In this document: positions 1-6,928 of the stretch, piece after piece
How the letters are laid out: every line of letters starts with the position of its first letter
How positions within the stretch are numbered: the first letter of the stretch is position 1
From: Robiginitomaculum sp.
Lineage (GTDB): Bacteria > Pseudomonadota > Alphaproteobacteria > Caulobacterales > Maricaulaceae
Assembly (NCBI GenBank): GCA_026993275.1
Contig: JALWUB010000434.1
Span: 1-12,019, forward strand
Direction of reading: 5' to 3'
DNA length: 12,019 bases
Program-made: the position numbers and the translations under genes
The notes under the pieces: model-generated
The model's database searches: none
What the model saw: the letters and a program-made list of their open reading frames with translations, nothing else
Told to the model about the DNA's origin: nothing

Positions 1-976
1 GGGAGATGGCCTCGGGAATATGGGCGCCCTCGTCGATCAGGCGGCCAAGGCGCAGCGCGCCCTGCAGCCCAAGGGCAATTTCGGTCTGCATGTCGGCGAG
101 TTTCTTTTGCACCAGCTGGGTGGCGGCAATGGGCTTGCCGAAGACGATGCGCTCCATGGCGTAATCACGCGCCGCCAGCCAGCAGAATTCCGCCGCGCCC
201 ATGACCCCCCAGGCAATGCCATAACGCGCCTTGTTGAGACAGGAGAACGGCCCGCGCAGCCCCTTCACCTCCGGGAACAGATGGTCTTCGGGCACAAACA
301 CGTCTTCAAGCACCACCTCGCCGGTGATGGAGGCGCGCAAGGACAGCTTGCCCTCGATTTTGGGGGTGGAGAAGCCCTTCATGCCGCGCTCGACAACAAA
401 GCCGCGAATGACCCCGTCGAGCTTGGCCCAGATCACCGCCACATCGGCCACCGGGGCATTGGAAATCCACATCTTGGTGCCGTTCAGCACATAGCCGCCA
501 TCAACCTTCTTGGCGACGGTGCGCATGGCGCCCGGGTCCGAGCCGCCATCGGCCTCGGTAAGGCCGAAACAGCCGATCTTTTCACCGCTGCCCAGGCCCG
601 GCAGCCATTTCTTGCGCATCGCCTCACTGCCAAATTCATAGATGGGATACATCACCAGGGAGGACTGCACGCTCATCGCCGAGCGATAGCCCGAATCGAC
701 GCGCTCGATCTCGCGCGCGATCAGGCCATAGACCACATGGCTGGTGCCGGCGCCGCCATACTCTTCGGGCAGGGTCGAGCCCAGAAACCCCATCTTGCCC
801 ATTTCGCGCATCACCTCCGCATCGAAGCGCTCGTCGCGAAAGGCGGTGACAATGCGCGGCATCAGCTGATCCAGGGCAAAGGCGCGCGCCGCGTCGCGCA
901 CCAGCCGCTCCTCTTCGCTGAGCTGTTGCTCCAGCAGAAACGGGTCCTGCCAGTCAAATGTGATGGGGCTGCTCAT
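1..976 (-). CDS. gcdH: Glutaryl-CoA dehydrogenase, 5' part (runs off left edge)
   Basis: FAD-dependent acyl-CoA dehydrogenase that oxidises and decarboxylates glutaryl-CoA to crotonyl-CoA in lysine, tryptophan and glutarate catabolism; cytoplasmic. The 325 visible codons from ATG at 976 cover most of a family protein of about 390-400 residues. The match to glutaryl-CoA dehydrogenases rather than other acyl-CoA dehydrogenases rests on several blocks: [12 protein letters not shown] (95-106, including Arg98, equivalent to the substrate-carboxylate arginine), [13 protein letters not shown] (136-148, flavin loop), WISNAP (170-175), [15 protein letters not shown] (206-220), [12 protein letters not shown] (246-257) and [11 protein letters not shown] (290-300). 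The catalytic glutamate lies in the missing C-terminal part. AAGGA at 985-989 sits 8 nt upstream of the ATG and supports this start. It is the first gene after a long non-coding gap, so it probably has its own promoter, near the inverted repeat at 1008-1023. Confidence 0.93.
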   Translation of the reverse strand, partial: MSSPITFDWQDPFLLEQQLSEEERLVRDAARAFALDQLMPRIVTAFRDERFDAEVMREMGKMGFLGSTLPEEYGGAGTSHVVYGLIAREIERVDSGYRSAMSVQSSLVMYPIYEFGSEAMRKKWLPGLGSGEKIGCFGLTEADGGSDPGAMRTVAKKVDGGYVLNGTKMWISNAPVADVAVIWAKLDGVIRGFVVERGMKGFSTPKIEGKLSLRASITGEVVLEDVFVPEDHLFPEVKGLRGPFSCLNKARYGIAWGVMGAAEFCWLAARDYAMERIVFGKPIAATQLVQKKLADMQTEIALGLQGALRLGRLIDEGAHIPEAIS

Positions 977-1007
977 GTCTTAAGTCCTTTGTCCCGGTGA
1001 GAGCGAA

Positions 1008-1023
1008 TATGGCCAAAGCCATA
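1008..1023. promoter_or_regulatory. Inverted repeat in the gcdH promoter region, possible operator
   Basis: A perfect 6-bp inverted repeat with a 4-nt spacer, TATGGC-CAAA-GCCATA, lies 32-47 nt upstream of the gcdH start. On the minus strand a TTGAAA (1031-1036) precedes it and could be a -35 element, with GCCATA or CATATT as a poor -10. The dyad would then overlap the core promoter, as expected for a repressor or activator site. Which regulator would bind is unknown, and the half-sites do not fit a T-N11-A LysR box exactly. Confidence 0.35.
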
Positions 1024-1236
1024 ATCGGTTTTTCAACCAGGCGCCAGCACCGCCGCGCGGTTTGGGCAGAGCGGCGGCGCTGATGCAGCACGCGCGTGCA
1101 CGCTTTTGTGCACCCCGTTTTGGCACCCTTTCCGGCTTGCCGTGCAGGGCGTGCCCGGCAGGGACATCACCACGGATCAATCGGGCCCTTGCCAGCAGCA
1201 AAACCCTTTTCCCTTTTCCCTGGGGATAATGGTGGT

Positions 1237-1265
1237 CTTTGAAACCCTGCAAAGGGCTTTCAAGG
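1237..1265. other. 12-bp hairpin with GCAA tetraloop in the gcdH upstream gap
   Basis: Positions 1237-1248 pair with 1253-1256 and 1258-1265. The stem has 12 pairs including one G-U, a single bulged C at 1257, and a GNRA-type loop GCAA at 1249-1252 when read on the plus strand. There is no T tract on either side. It could be part of a structured RNA or a protein-binding dyad; there is no direct evidence of transcription. Confidence 0.35.
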
Positions 1266-1576
1266 GGTGTGTGGGGCACGCACGGCGGCTTGCCTTGCAG
1301 CCCTGAATGCCTGCAAGCCTTGTGGCGCCTTGATTCACAATCTCATTCGCTCTTGCCGAGCCCTCTTTGAGGGCCCCGCACACCCTGATTATGCGCTTGT
1401 GCGCAGAAGCGGGGACAGGTGCAGGCTTATCCCCGCACAAAGTGGCCCGAAATGGCGTGAAATGGCTTATCGTTGATCAGTTCTGGTTCGAAAGTGTCCG
1501 AAACTGGCTTGCACATGGCCTGGCCCATGGCCCGCTCGCGCCAAAAAACAGGACATGCAGGCCATGCGGCAGGACT

Positions 1577-1612
1577 CCCTCTCCCCGTTGGGGAGAGGGT
1601 GGGGGTGAGGGA
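1577..1612 (+). repeat. Palindromic repeat, copy A (REP-like)
   Basis: A perfect 10-bp stem, CCCTCTCCCC / GGGGAGAGGG (1577-1586 with 1590-1599), closes a 3-nt loop GTT and is followed by the tail GGGGGTGAGGG. The same architecture (10-bp stem ending in CTCCCC/GGGGAG, 3-nt loop, GGTGAGG tail on the right) occurs at 1720-1765 and 7797-7833. All three copies have the same orientation and lie between genes. Similar CTCTCCCC-type palindromes are, from general knowledge, a common dispersed intergenic repeat in proteobacteria. Frames through it encode the artefactual peptide PVGERVGVRE. Confidence 0.8.
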
Positions 1613-1664
1613 GCACAGGCTTGCAGGATTGGACCCGGCCGGATTTCATTTTCAACCTCAGCGC

Positions 1665-1709
1665 CCCTCATCCCCGGCCAGCCTGCCCTTGCGAAAGCGA
1701 GGGCCGGGG
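1665..1709. repeat. Nested GC-rich hairpin adjoining repeat copy B
   Basis: The inner stem CCCTTGC / GCGAGGG (1686-1692 with 1697-1703, one G-T wobble) closes a GAAA tetraloop. Outside it, CCCCGG (1672-1677) can pair with CCGGGG (1704-1709). A competing pairing joins AGCCTGCCCC-like arms at 1680-1688 and 1707-1715. The left edge CCCCTCATCCC resembles the GGTGAGG tail of the repeat family on the opposite strand. Together with copy B this may be one composite element of about 100 bp with imperfect inverted ends. Confidence 0.5.
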
Positions 1710-1719
1710 CAGGCTCTGA

Positions 1720-1765
1720 CCTTCTCCCCACTGGGGAGAAGGAACACACCCTCAGGGTGAGGTGG
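1720..1765 (+). repeat. Palindromic repeat, copy B (REP-like), 3' of the GMC gene
   Basis: A perfect 10-bp stem, CCTTCTCCCC / GGGGAGAAGG (1720-1729 with 1733-1742), has a 3-nt loop ACT. The tail contains a second small hairpin, CCTCA-GGG-TGAGG (1750-1762). Relative to copy A both arms differ at the same stem pair (C-G to T-A), which keeps the pairing intact. It begins about 30 nt past the stop codon of the minus-strand GMC dehydrogenase, so it could shape the 3' end of that mRNA, although no T tract follows. Confidence 0.75.
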
Positions 1766-1794
1766 TGATAGATTGGATGAGACGGGCCAGCCCC

Positions 1795-3405
1795 CTACCC
1801 TCCGGCCTTGATCAGGTCGGCGATCTTTTCGGCGATCATGATGGTCGGGGCATTGGTGTTGCCGCCGACCAGGCGCGGCATCACCGAGGCATCGATCACG
1901 CGCAGGCCCTGCGCCCCGTAAACGCGGCAATGGGGATCGACCACGGCCATGTCATCGTCTTCGGCGCCCATCTTGCAGGTGCCAACCGGGTGGTAGAGGG
2001 TTTCGGCGGCGGCGCGCACATACGCTTCCCAGTCCGCATCGCTTTGCGGCAACGCCTCGGGCGCATACAGGGCCTTGCGCTCGTCATCAAAGGCCGGGGC
2101 CTGGAGAATCTCCAGCGCCATCTTGCCGCCGGCAATCTGGGTCTGCATGTCGTGGCCGCGGGTCAGATATTGCGGGTCGATCAGCGGATGGTCGGCCGGG
2201 TCTGTGCTGCGCAGGCGGATGGTGCCGCGCGAATCCGGATAGAGCACATAGGTATGCAGGGTGATGCCATGGATCTTGCTGCGCGGCTCGCCGCGCGGCG
2301 CGACAATGGCCGGGACGAAGTGAAACTGGATGTCCGGCTCGTCCTCGCCCCTGGTGCTGGCAAAGCCGCCGGTTTCGGCAGCATTCGAGGTCAGCATGCC
2401 GCGTCTGGTGAACAGATAACGCGCCGCCTCGGCCAGTTGCTTGGGCAAAGCGCGCAGGCTGTAGGCATAGGAGCGCGCGGTCTTGCCGGTATAGGACACG
2501 GCAATGTCGAGATGGTCCTGCAGGTTTTCGCCAACGCCCGGGCGGTCCACGGCCACGGCAATGCCGTGCTCGCGCAAATGCGCCGCCGGGCCGATGCCCG
2601 ACAGCATCAGGGTCTGCGGCGAATTGACGGCGCCGCCGCACAGCAGCACCTCGCGCCGGGCAATGATCTCCTCTGCCGTGCCATTGCGGCGCACCCTCAC
2701 CCCGGCGGCGCGGCTGCCGTCCATAAGAATGGTTTCGGCCAGGGTGTTGAGCAGAATGGTCAGATTGGGCCGCGCGCGGACATCGGGCGCAAGATACCCC
2801 GCCGCCGCCGAACAGCGCCGCCCATTGCGCTGCGTCACCTGATAGGGGCCGACGCCAATGCGGCTGGCCCCGTTGAAATCGTCATTCCTGGGCAGGCCGC
2901 ACTGCATGCCCGCCTGCACGAAGGCCTCGCTCAAGGGATTGATATAGCGCAGGTCCGAGACGCAGAGCGGCCCGCCATGGCCATGATACTGGTCGTTGAT
3001 GCGCTGCTGATCCTCGCTCTTGCGAAAATAGGGCAGCACGTCATTCCAGCCAAAGCCCCTGGCGCCGAGTTTCTCCCAGGCGTCGTAATCGGCCTGGCCG
3101 CCGCGGATATAGACCATGGCGTTGATCGAGGACGAGCCCCCCAGGGTCTTGCCGCGCGGCCAGTAGAGGGCGCGGTTGTCCAGCTCTTTTTGCGGCACGG
3201 TTTCATAGTGCCAGTTCAGGTCGTCCGAATAGATCGCATCGACGATCATGGCCGGGGTATGGATGGCCGCCCGGTCATCATTGGGACCGGCTTCGAGCAG
3301 GCAGACCGAAAGCTCCGGTTTTTCCGTCAGCCGCGCTGCCAGCGTCGCCCCGGCGGAGCCGCCGCCGACAATCACATAATCAAACTCGTGTTCCGTCCGG
3401 CCCAT
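1795..3405 (-). CDS. GMC-family FAD-dependent alcohol dehydrogenase, AlkJ/choline dehydrogenase type
   Basis: A 536-residue flavoprotein predicted to oxidise a primary alcohol to an aldehyde, probably passing electrons to quinone. The N-terminal FAD fold has the dinucleotide motif VGGGSAG (13-19). GMC signature 1 is at 83-106 (GKTLGGSSSINAMVYIRG) and signature 2 at 257-271 (GGAVNSPQTLMLSGIG). The C-terminal catalytic pair is His472 in LYHPVGTCKMG and Asn516 in GGNTNAPT, 44 residues apart as in choline oxidase. Blocks such as SDLRYINPLSEAFVQAG (150-166) and LTSNAAETGGF match the AlkJ aliphatic alcohol dehydrogenase pattern better than BetA in my reading; the real substrate is unproven. There is no signal peptide. 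AGGGGGG lies 5 nt before the ATG. It sits 67 bp downstream of the M28 lipoprotein gene on the same strand, so read-through is possible. Confidence 0.9.
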   Translation of the reverse strand: MGRTEHEFDYVIVGGGSAGATLAARLTEKPELSVCLLEAGPNDDRAAIHTPAMIVDAIYSDDLNWHYETVPQKELDNRALYWPRGKTLGGSSSINAMVYIRGGQADYDAWEKLGARGFGWNDVLPYFRKSEDQQRINDQYHGHGGPLCVSDLRYINPLSEAFVQAGMQCGLPRNDDFNGASRIGVGPYQVTQRNGRRCSAAAGYLAPDVRARPNLTILLNTLAETILMDGSRAAGVRVRRNGTAEEIIARREVLLCGGAVNSPQTLMLSGIGPAAHLREHGIAVAVDRPGVGENLQDHLDIAVSYTGKTARSYAYSLRALPKQLAEAARYLFTRRGMLTSNAAETGGFASTRGEDEPDIQFHFVPAIVAPRGEPRSKIHGITLHTYVLYPDSRGTIRLRSTDPADHPLIDPQYLTRGHDMQTQIAGGKMALEILQAPAFDDERKALYAPEALPQSDADWEAYVRAAAETLYHPVGTCKMGAEDDDMAVVDPHCRVYGAQGLRVIDASVMPRLVGGNTNAPTIMIAEKIADLIKAGG

Positions 3406-3472
3406 GTCCGCCCCCCTGTTTTGCGCCGATTATAGGCACGGAGACGGATTTGCAAAGGCAGCCACGGCAGAC

Positions 3473-5239
3473 TCACTCACTGCGCATCCTGTCGCGCAGG
3501 GCGCGGAACTCGTTGCCTGCATACCAGTTGGGCCAGACGCCTTCATGACTCATGGCTTCGCCGACAAGATAGAGAATGGTGTCATCCTCCAGAATGCCCG
3601 CAACATTCCAGGTCGGCGCATACTCGTCGGCGGGCTTGTGATAGCGGTGCGCCACATAATCTTCGGCAAAGGCCTTGCCGGCCGCCTTGCCGCCGTCAAT
3701 GAGGTCCTCGCCGCCGGAGCCATAGAGCATGGGCACGCCCTTCTTGGCCAGGCTGATGTGGTCGGAGCGGTAAAAATGCCCCGCTTCCGGGGTCTGGTCC
3801 GGGGTCAGGTATTTGCCAAACAGCGCCGCCTTTTCCTTGAGGATGTCTTCAATCTCTGAGGACCCATAGCCGACCACCTCCATGTCTTTCGTCCGGCCCA
3901 TGGGCAAAAGTGCATCGATATTGATGCCGCCGACAATGTTCTTGAGCGGCACGAACGGGTCTTCGGCAAAATAGGCCGAGCCCAGAAGCCCGGATTCTTC
4001 TGCGGTGACGGCCAGGAACAGGACCGAGCGGTCCGGCGGGGTTTTCTGGTGCATGAAGGCATCGGCAATGCCCAGAATGCTGGCCACGCCGGTGCCATTA
4101 TCGACGGCGCCATTGTAGATTCCGTCTTCGCCCTCGGGCACATCCTTCTTGCCCAGATGATCCCAGTGAGCCGTGTAAAGCACATATTCATCGGGCTTTT
4201 TGGCCCCCGGCACCACGCCCGCAACATTGCGCGACACCAGGTGCTTGATGGCGCTTCTGACCCTGCCCGTGGCGGTCACGCCCTGCATCGGCACCGGCTT
4301 GAAGCCGCGTTTGGCCGCTTCCGCCTTCATGGTTTCATAGTCCATGCCCGCGGCCTTGAAGAGCTTTTGCGCGGCCGAATGGGAAATCCAGCCTTCCAGC
4401 TTGGTGCGGTTTGCGCCACCGTCCGGGCGTTCCAAGTCATATTGCGCCCCGGACCAGGAGCCGGAGACGACGGCCCAGGGATAGCTTGCCGGGGCGGTTT
4501 CGTGAACGATGATGGCCGCCGCCGCGCCCTGGCGCCCGGCCTCCTCGAACTTGTAGGTCCAGCGCCCGTAATAGGTCATCGCCTTGCCCTTGAAGAGCTT
4601 GGGGTCACGGGTGGCAAAGCCCGGATCATTGACCAGCATGACCACCGTCTTGCCCTTCACGTCCAGCCCGGCATAGTCGTTCCAGCCATATTCCGGCGCG
4701 ACCACGCCATAGCCGACAAAGACCACGTCCGAGTCCTTGAAGCTGAGATCCGGCGCCACGCGCTTGGTCCAGAAAATCTCGTCCGTGCCAAAGGGAATCG
4801 GGAAGGGCTTGCCGCCTACCGAAAAATGAAAATCGGAAAGCTTGGTGTCCAGCGTCGATTCCACCAGCGGCACACGCTCGAAATAGCTGCCATTGACCGC
4901 CGGCTTCAGGCCGATGCGCGCCATTTCATCGGCGACCCACTGGCTGGCGGCAATGCCGCCCGGCGTGGTCGGGGCGCGGCCTTCATACTTGTCGTCGGAA
5001 ATCTCGGCGACACGGTGGCGGAAGGCGGCTTCGGAAAGCGCAATGGCCGGGCGCGGTGCGCCGGGCTGGATGTCCGTCGGCTTTTCACCGCGCGGCAGCG
5101 GCATGGGATTGGGCGGATTCGCCTTGGCGGATTTTTGCGCCTGTGCCTTTGGCGCGGCACCTTGAGGCGTGCAGGCGGCAAGGGCAGCAAATGCCCCGGC
5201 GGATATGGTCAAGACGGTCAGAATACGGGTCGATTTCAT
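3473..5239 (-). CDS. M28 family metallopeptidase, predicted lipoprotein
   Basis: A 588-residue zinc peptidase, probably an aminopeptidase anchored in the cell envelope. Residues 1-23 form a lipoprotein signal with lipobox LAAC (Cys23), followed by a Pro/Ala/Lys-rich linker (24-65). Residues of about 170-330 look like the protease-associated insert, and the M28 catalytic domain follows. Predicted di-zinc ligands and catalytic residues are His358 (AHWDHLG), bridging Asp380 (AVDNGTG), Glu414-Glu415 (AEESGLLG; general base and ligand), Asp442 (INID) and His534 (YHKPADEY). The SDH motif at 492-494 is also typical. All key residues are present and the length is normal for PA-containing M28 proteins. 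AGGGGA sits 6 nt before the ATG. It is divergent from a second M28 gene and is followed by the GMC dehydrogenase. A possible -35, TTGACC, lies at 5309-5314 with only a weak -10. Confidence 0.92.
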   Translation of the reverse strand: MKSTRILTVLTISAGAFAALAACTPQGAAPKAQAQKSAKANPPNPMPLPRGEKPTDIQPGAPRPAIALSEAAFRHRVAEISDDKYEGRAPTTPGGIAASQWVADEMARIGLKPAVNGSYFERVPLVESTLDTKLSDFHFSVGGKPFPIPFGTDEIFWTKRVAPDLSFKDSDVVFVGYGVVAPEYGWNDYAGLDVKGKTVVMLVNDPGFATRDPKLFKGKAMTYYGRWTYKFEEAGRQGAAAAIIVHETAPASYPWAVVSGSWSGAQYDLERPDGGANRTKLEGWISHSAAQKLFKAAGMDYETMKAEAAKRGFKPVPMQGVTATGRVRSAIKHLVSRNVAGVVPGAKKPDEYVLYTAHWDHLGKKDVPEGEDGIYNGAVDNGTGVASILGIADAFMHQKTPPDRSVLFLAVTAEESGLLGSAYFAEDPFVPLKNIVGGINIDALLPMGRTKDMEVVGYGSSEIEDILKEKAALFGKYLTPDQTPEAGHFYRSDHISLAKKGVPMLYGSGGEDLIDGGKAAGKAFAEDYVAHRYHKPADEYAPTWNVAGILEDDTILYLVGEAMSHEGVWPNWYAGNEFRALRDRMRSE

Positions 5240-5318
5240 GGAGTTTCCCCTGCGCTCAGAATGGACGGTTTTTCTTTTGCTGTCTTACTTGCTCCCTGCT
5301 TGTGCCCTGGTCAAGGAT

Positions 5319-5348
5319 GCCTGGTCTGCCAGGTCAGGCAAACCAGGC
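5319..5348. promoter_or_regulatory. 30-nt imperfect palindrome between the divergent peptidase genes
   Basis: The outer arms GCCTGGT (5319-5325) and ACCAGGC (5342-5348) pair perfectly. After one mismatch, the inner arms TGCC (5327-5330) and GGCA (5337-5340) pair around a 6-nt centre. No T tract follows on either strand, so an intrinsic terminator is unlikely. It abuts the candidate -35 of the minus-strand gene, so an operator serving both genes is the more natural reading. The binding protein is unknown. Confidence 0.4.
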
Positions 5349-5496
5349 CAAAAGAGGGCGTGATATGGGTGCACGCATCATTCTCAATTTCATCGCATAC
5401 ATCAAACTGCCCCTTGCCAACAATTTGAGACCGCAAGGACTGGCGTCCGGACCAGAGCCGTCTTAAGGTGCGGCAGGCCGCCTTGCGGTGCGGCAG

Positions 5497-5503
5497 AAAG
5501 GGA
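5497..5503 (+). promoter_or_regulatory. SD site fixing the start of the second M28 peptidase
   Basis: AAAGGGA ends 6 nt before the ATG at 5510. The upstream in-frame ATG at 5468 lacks a comparable site and would add 14 residues before a normal signal peptide, so 5510 is preferred. Confidence 0.75.
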
Positions 5504-5509
5504 ATTGCC

Positions 5510-6919
5510 ATGAAAAAACGGGAAAAACGGATTGCGGGAAACCTCCTTGCCGGGCTTGCCTGTGCGGCCCTGGCCCACAGCGCCCTGGCGGATGATGCCG
5601 CCGATGCCCGCGCGCTGATCAAAAAGGCGCAAGGGACTGACCTGGGCTGGCAGACGGTGGAAAGCCTGACCACCGAAATCGGCCCGCGCCTGGCCGGTTC
5701 CGAAGCCGAGGCCCGGGCCCGGGCCTGGGCGGTGAAGCGGCTGAAGGCACTGGGCTTTGCCAATGTGCACGTAGAGCCCTTCACGCTGGAAGGCTGGCAC
5801 CGGGGCGAGATTTCCGTGCGCGTTGGCGCGCCCTATCCGCAACGGCTGGTGGCGACGGCGCTGGGCCGCTCGGTGGGTACGCCGGTGGGCGGCATCACCG
5901 CGCCGGTGGTGCGCTTTACCACCCTCAAGGACCTGAAGGATGCGCCCATTGGCTCGCTCAAGGGCAAGATCGCCTTTGTCGATGAAATCATGACCCGCAC
6001 CCAGGAAGGCATGGGCTATGGCGTGGCGGTGCAAAAGCGTGCCGCCGGGCCATCCATTGCCGCCGAGCGCGGCGCGCTGGCGCTCATCATCCGCTCTGCC
6101 GGCACCGACTATCACCGCAATGCCCATACCGGGGCGCTGCGCTATGACGATGCGCAGCCGCGCATTCCTGCGGCGGCGCTGTCCAACAATGACGCCGACC
6201 AGCTGGCGCGCCTGCTGGCGCTGAAGCCGGACATTCCGCTGACCCTCAACATGAGTTCCAAGCGCATCGGCCAGGTGCCGTCTGGCAATGTGGTCGGCGA
6301 AATCCCCGGCAGCGACTATCCGGACGAAGTCGTGCTGCTGGGCGCGCATCTGGACAGCTGGGACGAAGGCACCGGCGCCATTGATGACGGCACCGGCGTT
6401 GCCATTGTTACCACCGCGGCGAAACTGGTGGCCGAACACGGCCAGCCCAAGCGCACCATCCGCGTCGTCCTGTTTGGCGCTGAAGAGCCGGGCCTGATTG
6501 GCGCCAAGGCCTATGTGAAGGCGCACAAGGACGAGATGGGCAAGATCATCATGGTCTCCGAATCCGATTTTGGCACCGGCCGGGTCTGGCGCATGAATAC
6601 CGGCATTGCCAAAGAAGACGAGGCCAAGGCCGACGCCATTTTGCACGTCCTGCGGCCGCTCGGCGTCCTGCCGGGCAAACGCGAGGCATCCGGCGGCTCG
6701 GATGTCTCGGTGCTCTCCGCCGCCGGGGCGCCAGCGGTGTCCTTCACCCAGAATGGCTGGACGTATTTCGACCTGCACCACACCCCGGACGACACCCTGG
6801 ACAAGGTCAACAAGGATGACCTGAACCAGAACATTGCCGTCTATGCCGCCTTTGCGTGGATGGCCGCCAATGCGCAAGGCGGCTTTCATCCCCCTGCCCA
6901 TCCCTCAAGCGAAGAATAG
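5510..6919 (+). CDS. Secreted M28 metallopeptidase, carboxypeptidase Q-like
   Basis: A 469-residue exported zinc peptidase expected to cleave dipeptides or small peptides in the periplasm or outside the cell. Residues 1-27 are a Sec signal: a Lys/Arg-rich start, a hydrophobic core, and an Ala25-Leu26-Ala27 cleavage site before DD. The predicted protease-associated insert spans about 110-250. Zinc and catalytic residues are His280 (GAHLDSWD), bridging Asp292 (GAIDDGTG), Glu325-Glu326 (GAEEPGLIG), Asp353 (SESDFG) and His424 (HHTPDDT). The block GAHLDSWDEGTGAIDDGTG and the spacing of the ligands closely resemble animal carboxypeptidase Q (plasma glutamate carboxypeptidase). Unlike the neighbouring divergent M28 protein it has no lipobox, so the pair differ in predicted location. 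Its stop codon overlaps the SD site of the downstream enoyl-CoA hydratase gene, suggesting one mRNA. Confidence 0.92.
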   Translation: MKKREKRIAGNLLAGLACAALAHSALADDAADARALIKKAQGTDLGWQTVESLTTEIGPRLAGSEAEARARAWAVKRLKALGFANVHVEPFTLEGWHRGEISVRVGAPYPQRLVATALGRSVGTPVGGITAPVVRFTTLKDLKDAPIGSLKGKIAFVDEIMTRTQEGMGYGVAVQKRAAGPSIAAERGALALIIRSAGTDYHRNAHTGALRYDDAQPRIPAAALSNNDADQLARLLALKPDIPLTLNMSSKRIGQVPSGNVVGEIPGSDYPDEVVLLGAHLDSWDEGTGAIDDGTGVAIVTTAAKLVAEHGQPKRTIRVVLFGAEEPGLIGAKAYVKAHKDEMGKIIMVSESDFGTGRVWRMNTGIAKEDEAKADAILHVLRPLGVLPGKREASGGSDVSVLSAAGAPAVSFTQNGWTYFDLHHTPDDTLDKVNKDDLNQNIAVYAAFAWMAANAQGGFHPPAHPSSEE

Positions 6920-6928
6920 GGCCTGCCC

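Larger units (their letters stand above)
977..1576. other. Non-coding gap upstream of gcdH, rich in short hairpins
   Basis: About 600 bp without a convincing gene. Open frames here lack a good SD and recognisable protein content. Inverted repeats seen are GTGCAC-N6-GTGCAC (1096-1113), a 12-bp stem at 1237-1265 (listed separately), CTTGCAG-N10-CTGCAAG (1294-1317) with an alternative pairing GGCTTGC/GCAAGCC (1287-1293 with 1313-1319), and GCCCTC-TTT-GAGGGC (1360-1374). None is followed by a run of T on either strand, so none looks like an intrinsic terminator. The segment may carry the gcdH promoter and possibly a small RNA; the sequence does not settle this. Confidence 0.5.
5240..5509. promoter_or_regulatory. 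Shared divergent promoter region of the two M28 peptidase genes
   Basis: This 270-bp region separates the two divergent starts and must hold both promoters unless transcription comes from further away. For the minus-strand gene, TTGACC (5309-5314) followed after 17 nt by CAAGTA is the best candidate, and it is weak. For the plus-strand gene I found no convincing -35/-10 pair. The central feature is the imperfect palindrome at 5319-5348. No convincing small gene is present; the frames crossing it are continuations of antisense frames from the flanking genes. Confidence 0.5.

Noticed and set aside
980..1279. A 99-codon minus-strand frame directly upstream of gcdH
   Set aside because: It runs through the gcdH promoter, SD and inverted repeat, is Arg/Pro/Ala-rich, and shows no domain.
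1360..1374. Hairpin GCCCTC-TTT-GAGGGC as an intrinsic terminator
   Set aside because: The stem is only 6 bp and no T run follows on either strand.
1420..1480. Possible DnaA boxes (TTATCCCCG, TTATCGTTG) or a tRNA T-arm-like GGTTCGAAAG
   Set aside because: The boxes match the DnaA consensus poorly and do not cluster with AT-rich DNA. The T-arm-like string has no acceptor stem, D-arm or anticodon arm around it.
1367..1768. Overlapping small frames (about 62-133 codons, both strands) across the repeat region
   Set aside because: Their sequence is simply the translated palindromic repeat (PLPVGERVGVRE-type peptides), with no SD and no family similarity.
1762..3435. A 557-codon open frame on the plus strand opposite the GMC dehydrogenase, plus similar long frames at 20-1000, 4049-5428, 5402-6901 and 9813-11114
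   Set aside because: These are antisense to genes with complete family motifs, have Ala/Gly/His/Arg-rich composition with no recognisable domains, and arise from the GC-rich third codon positions of the real genes.
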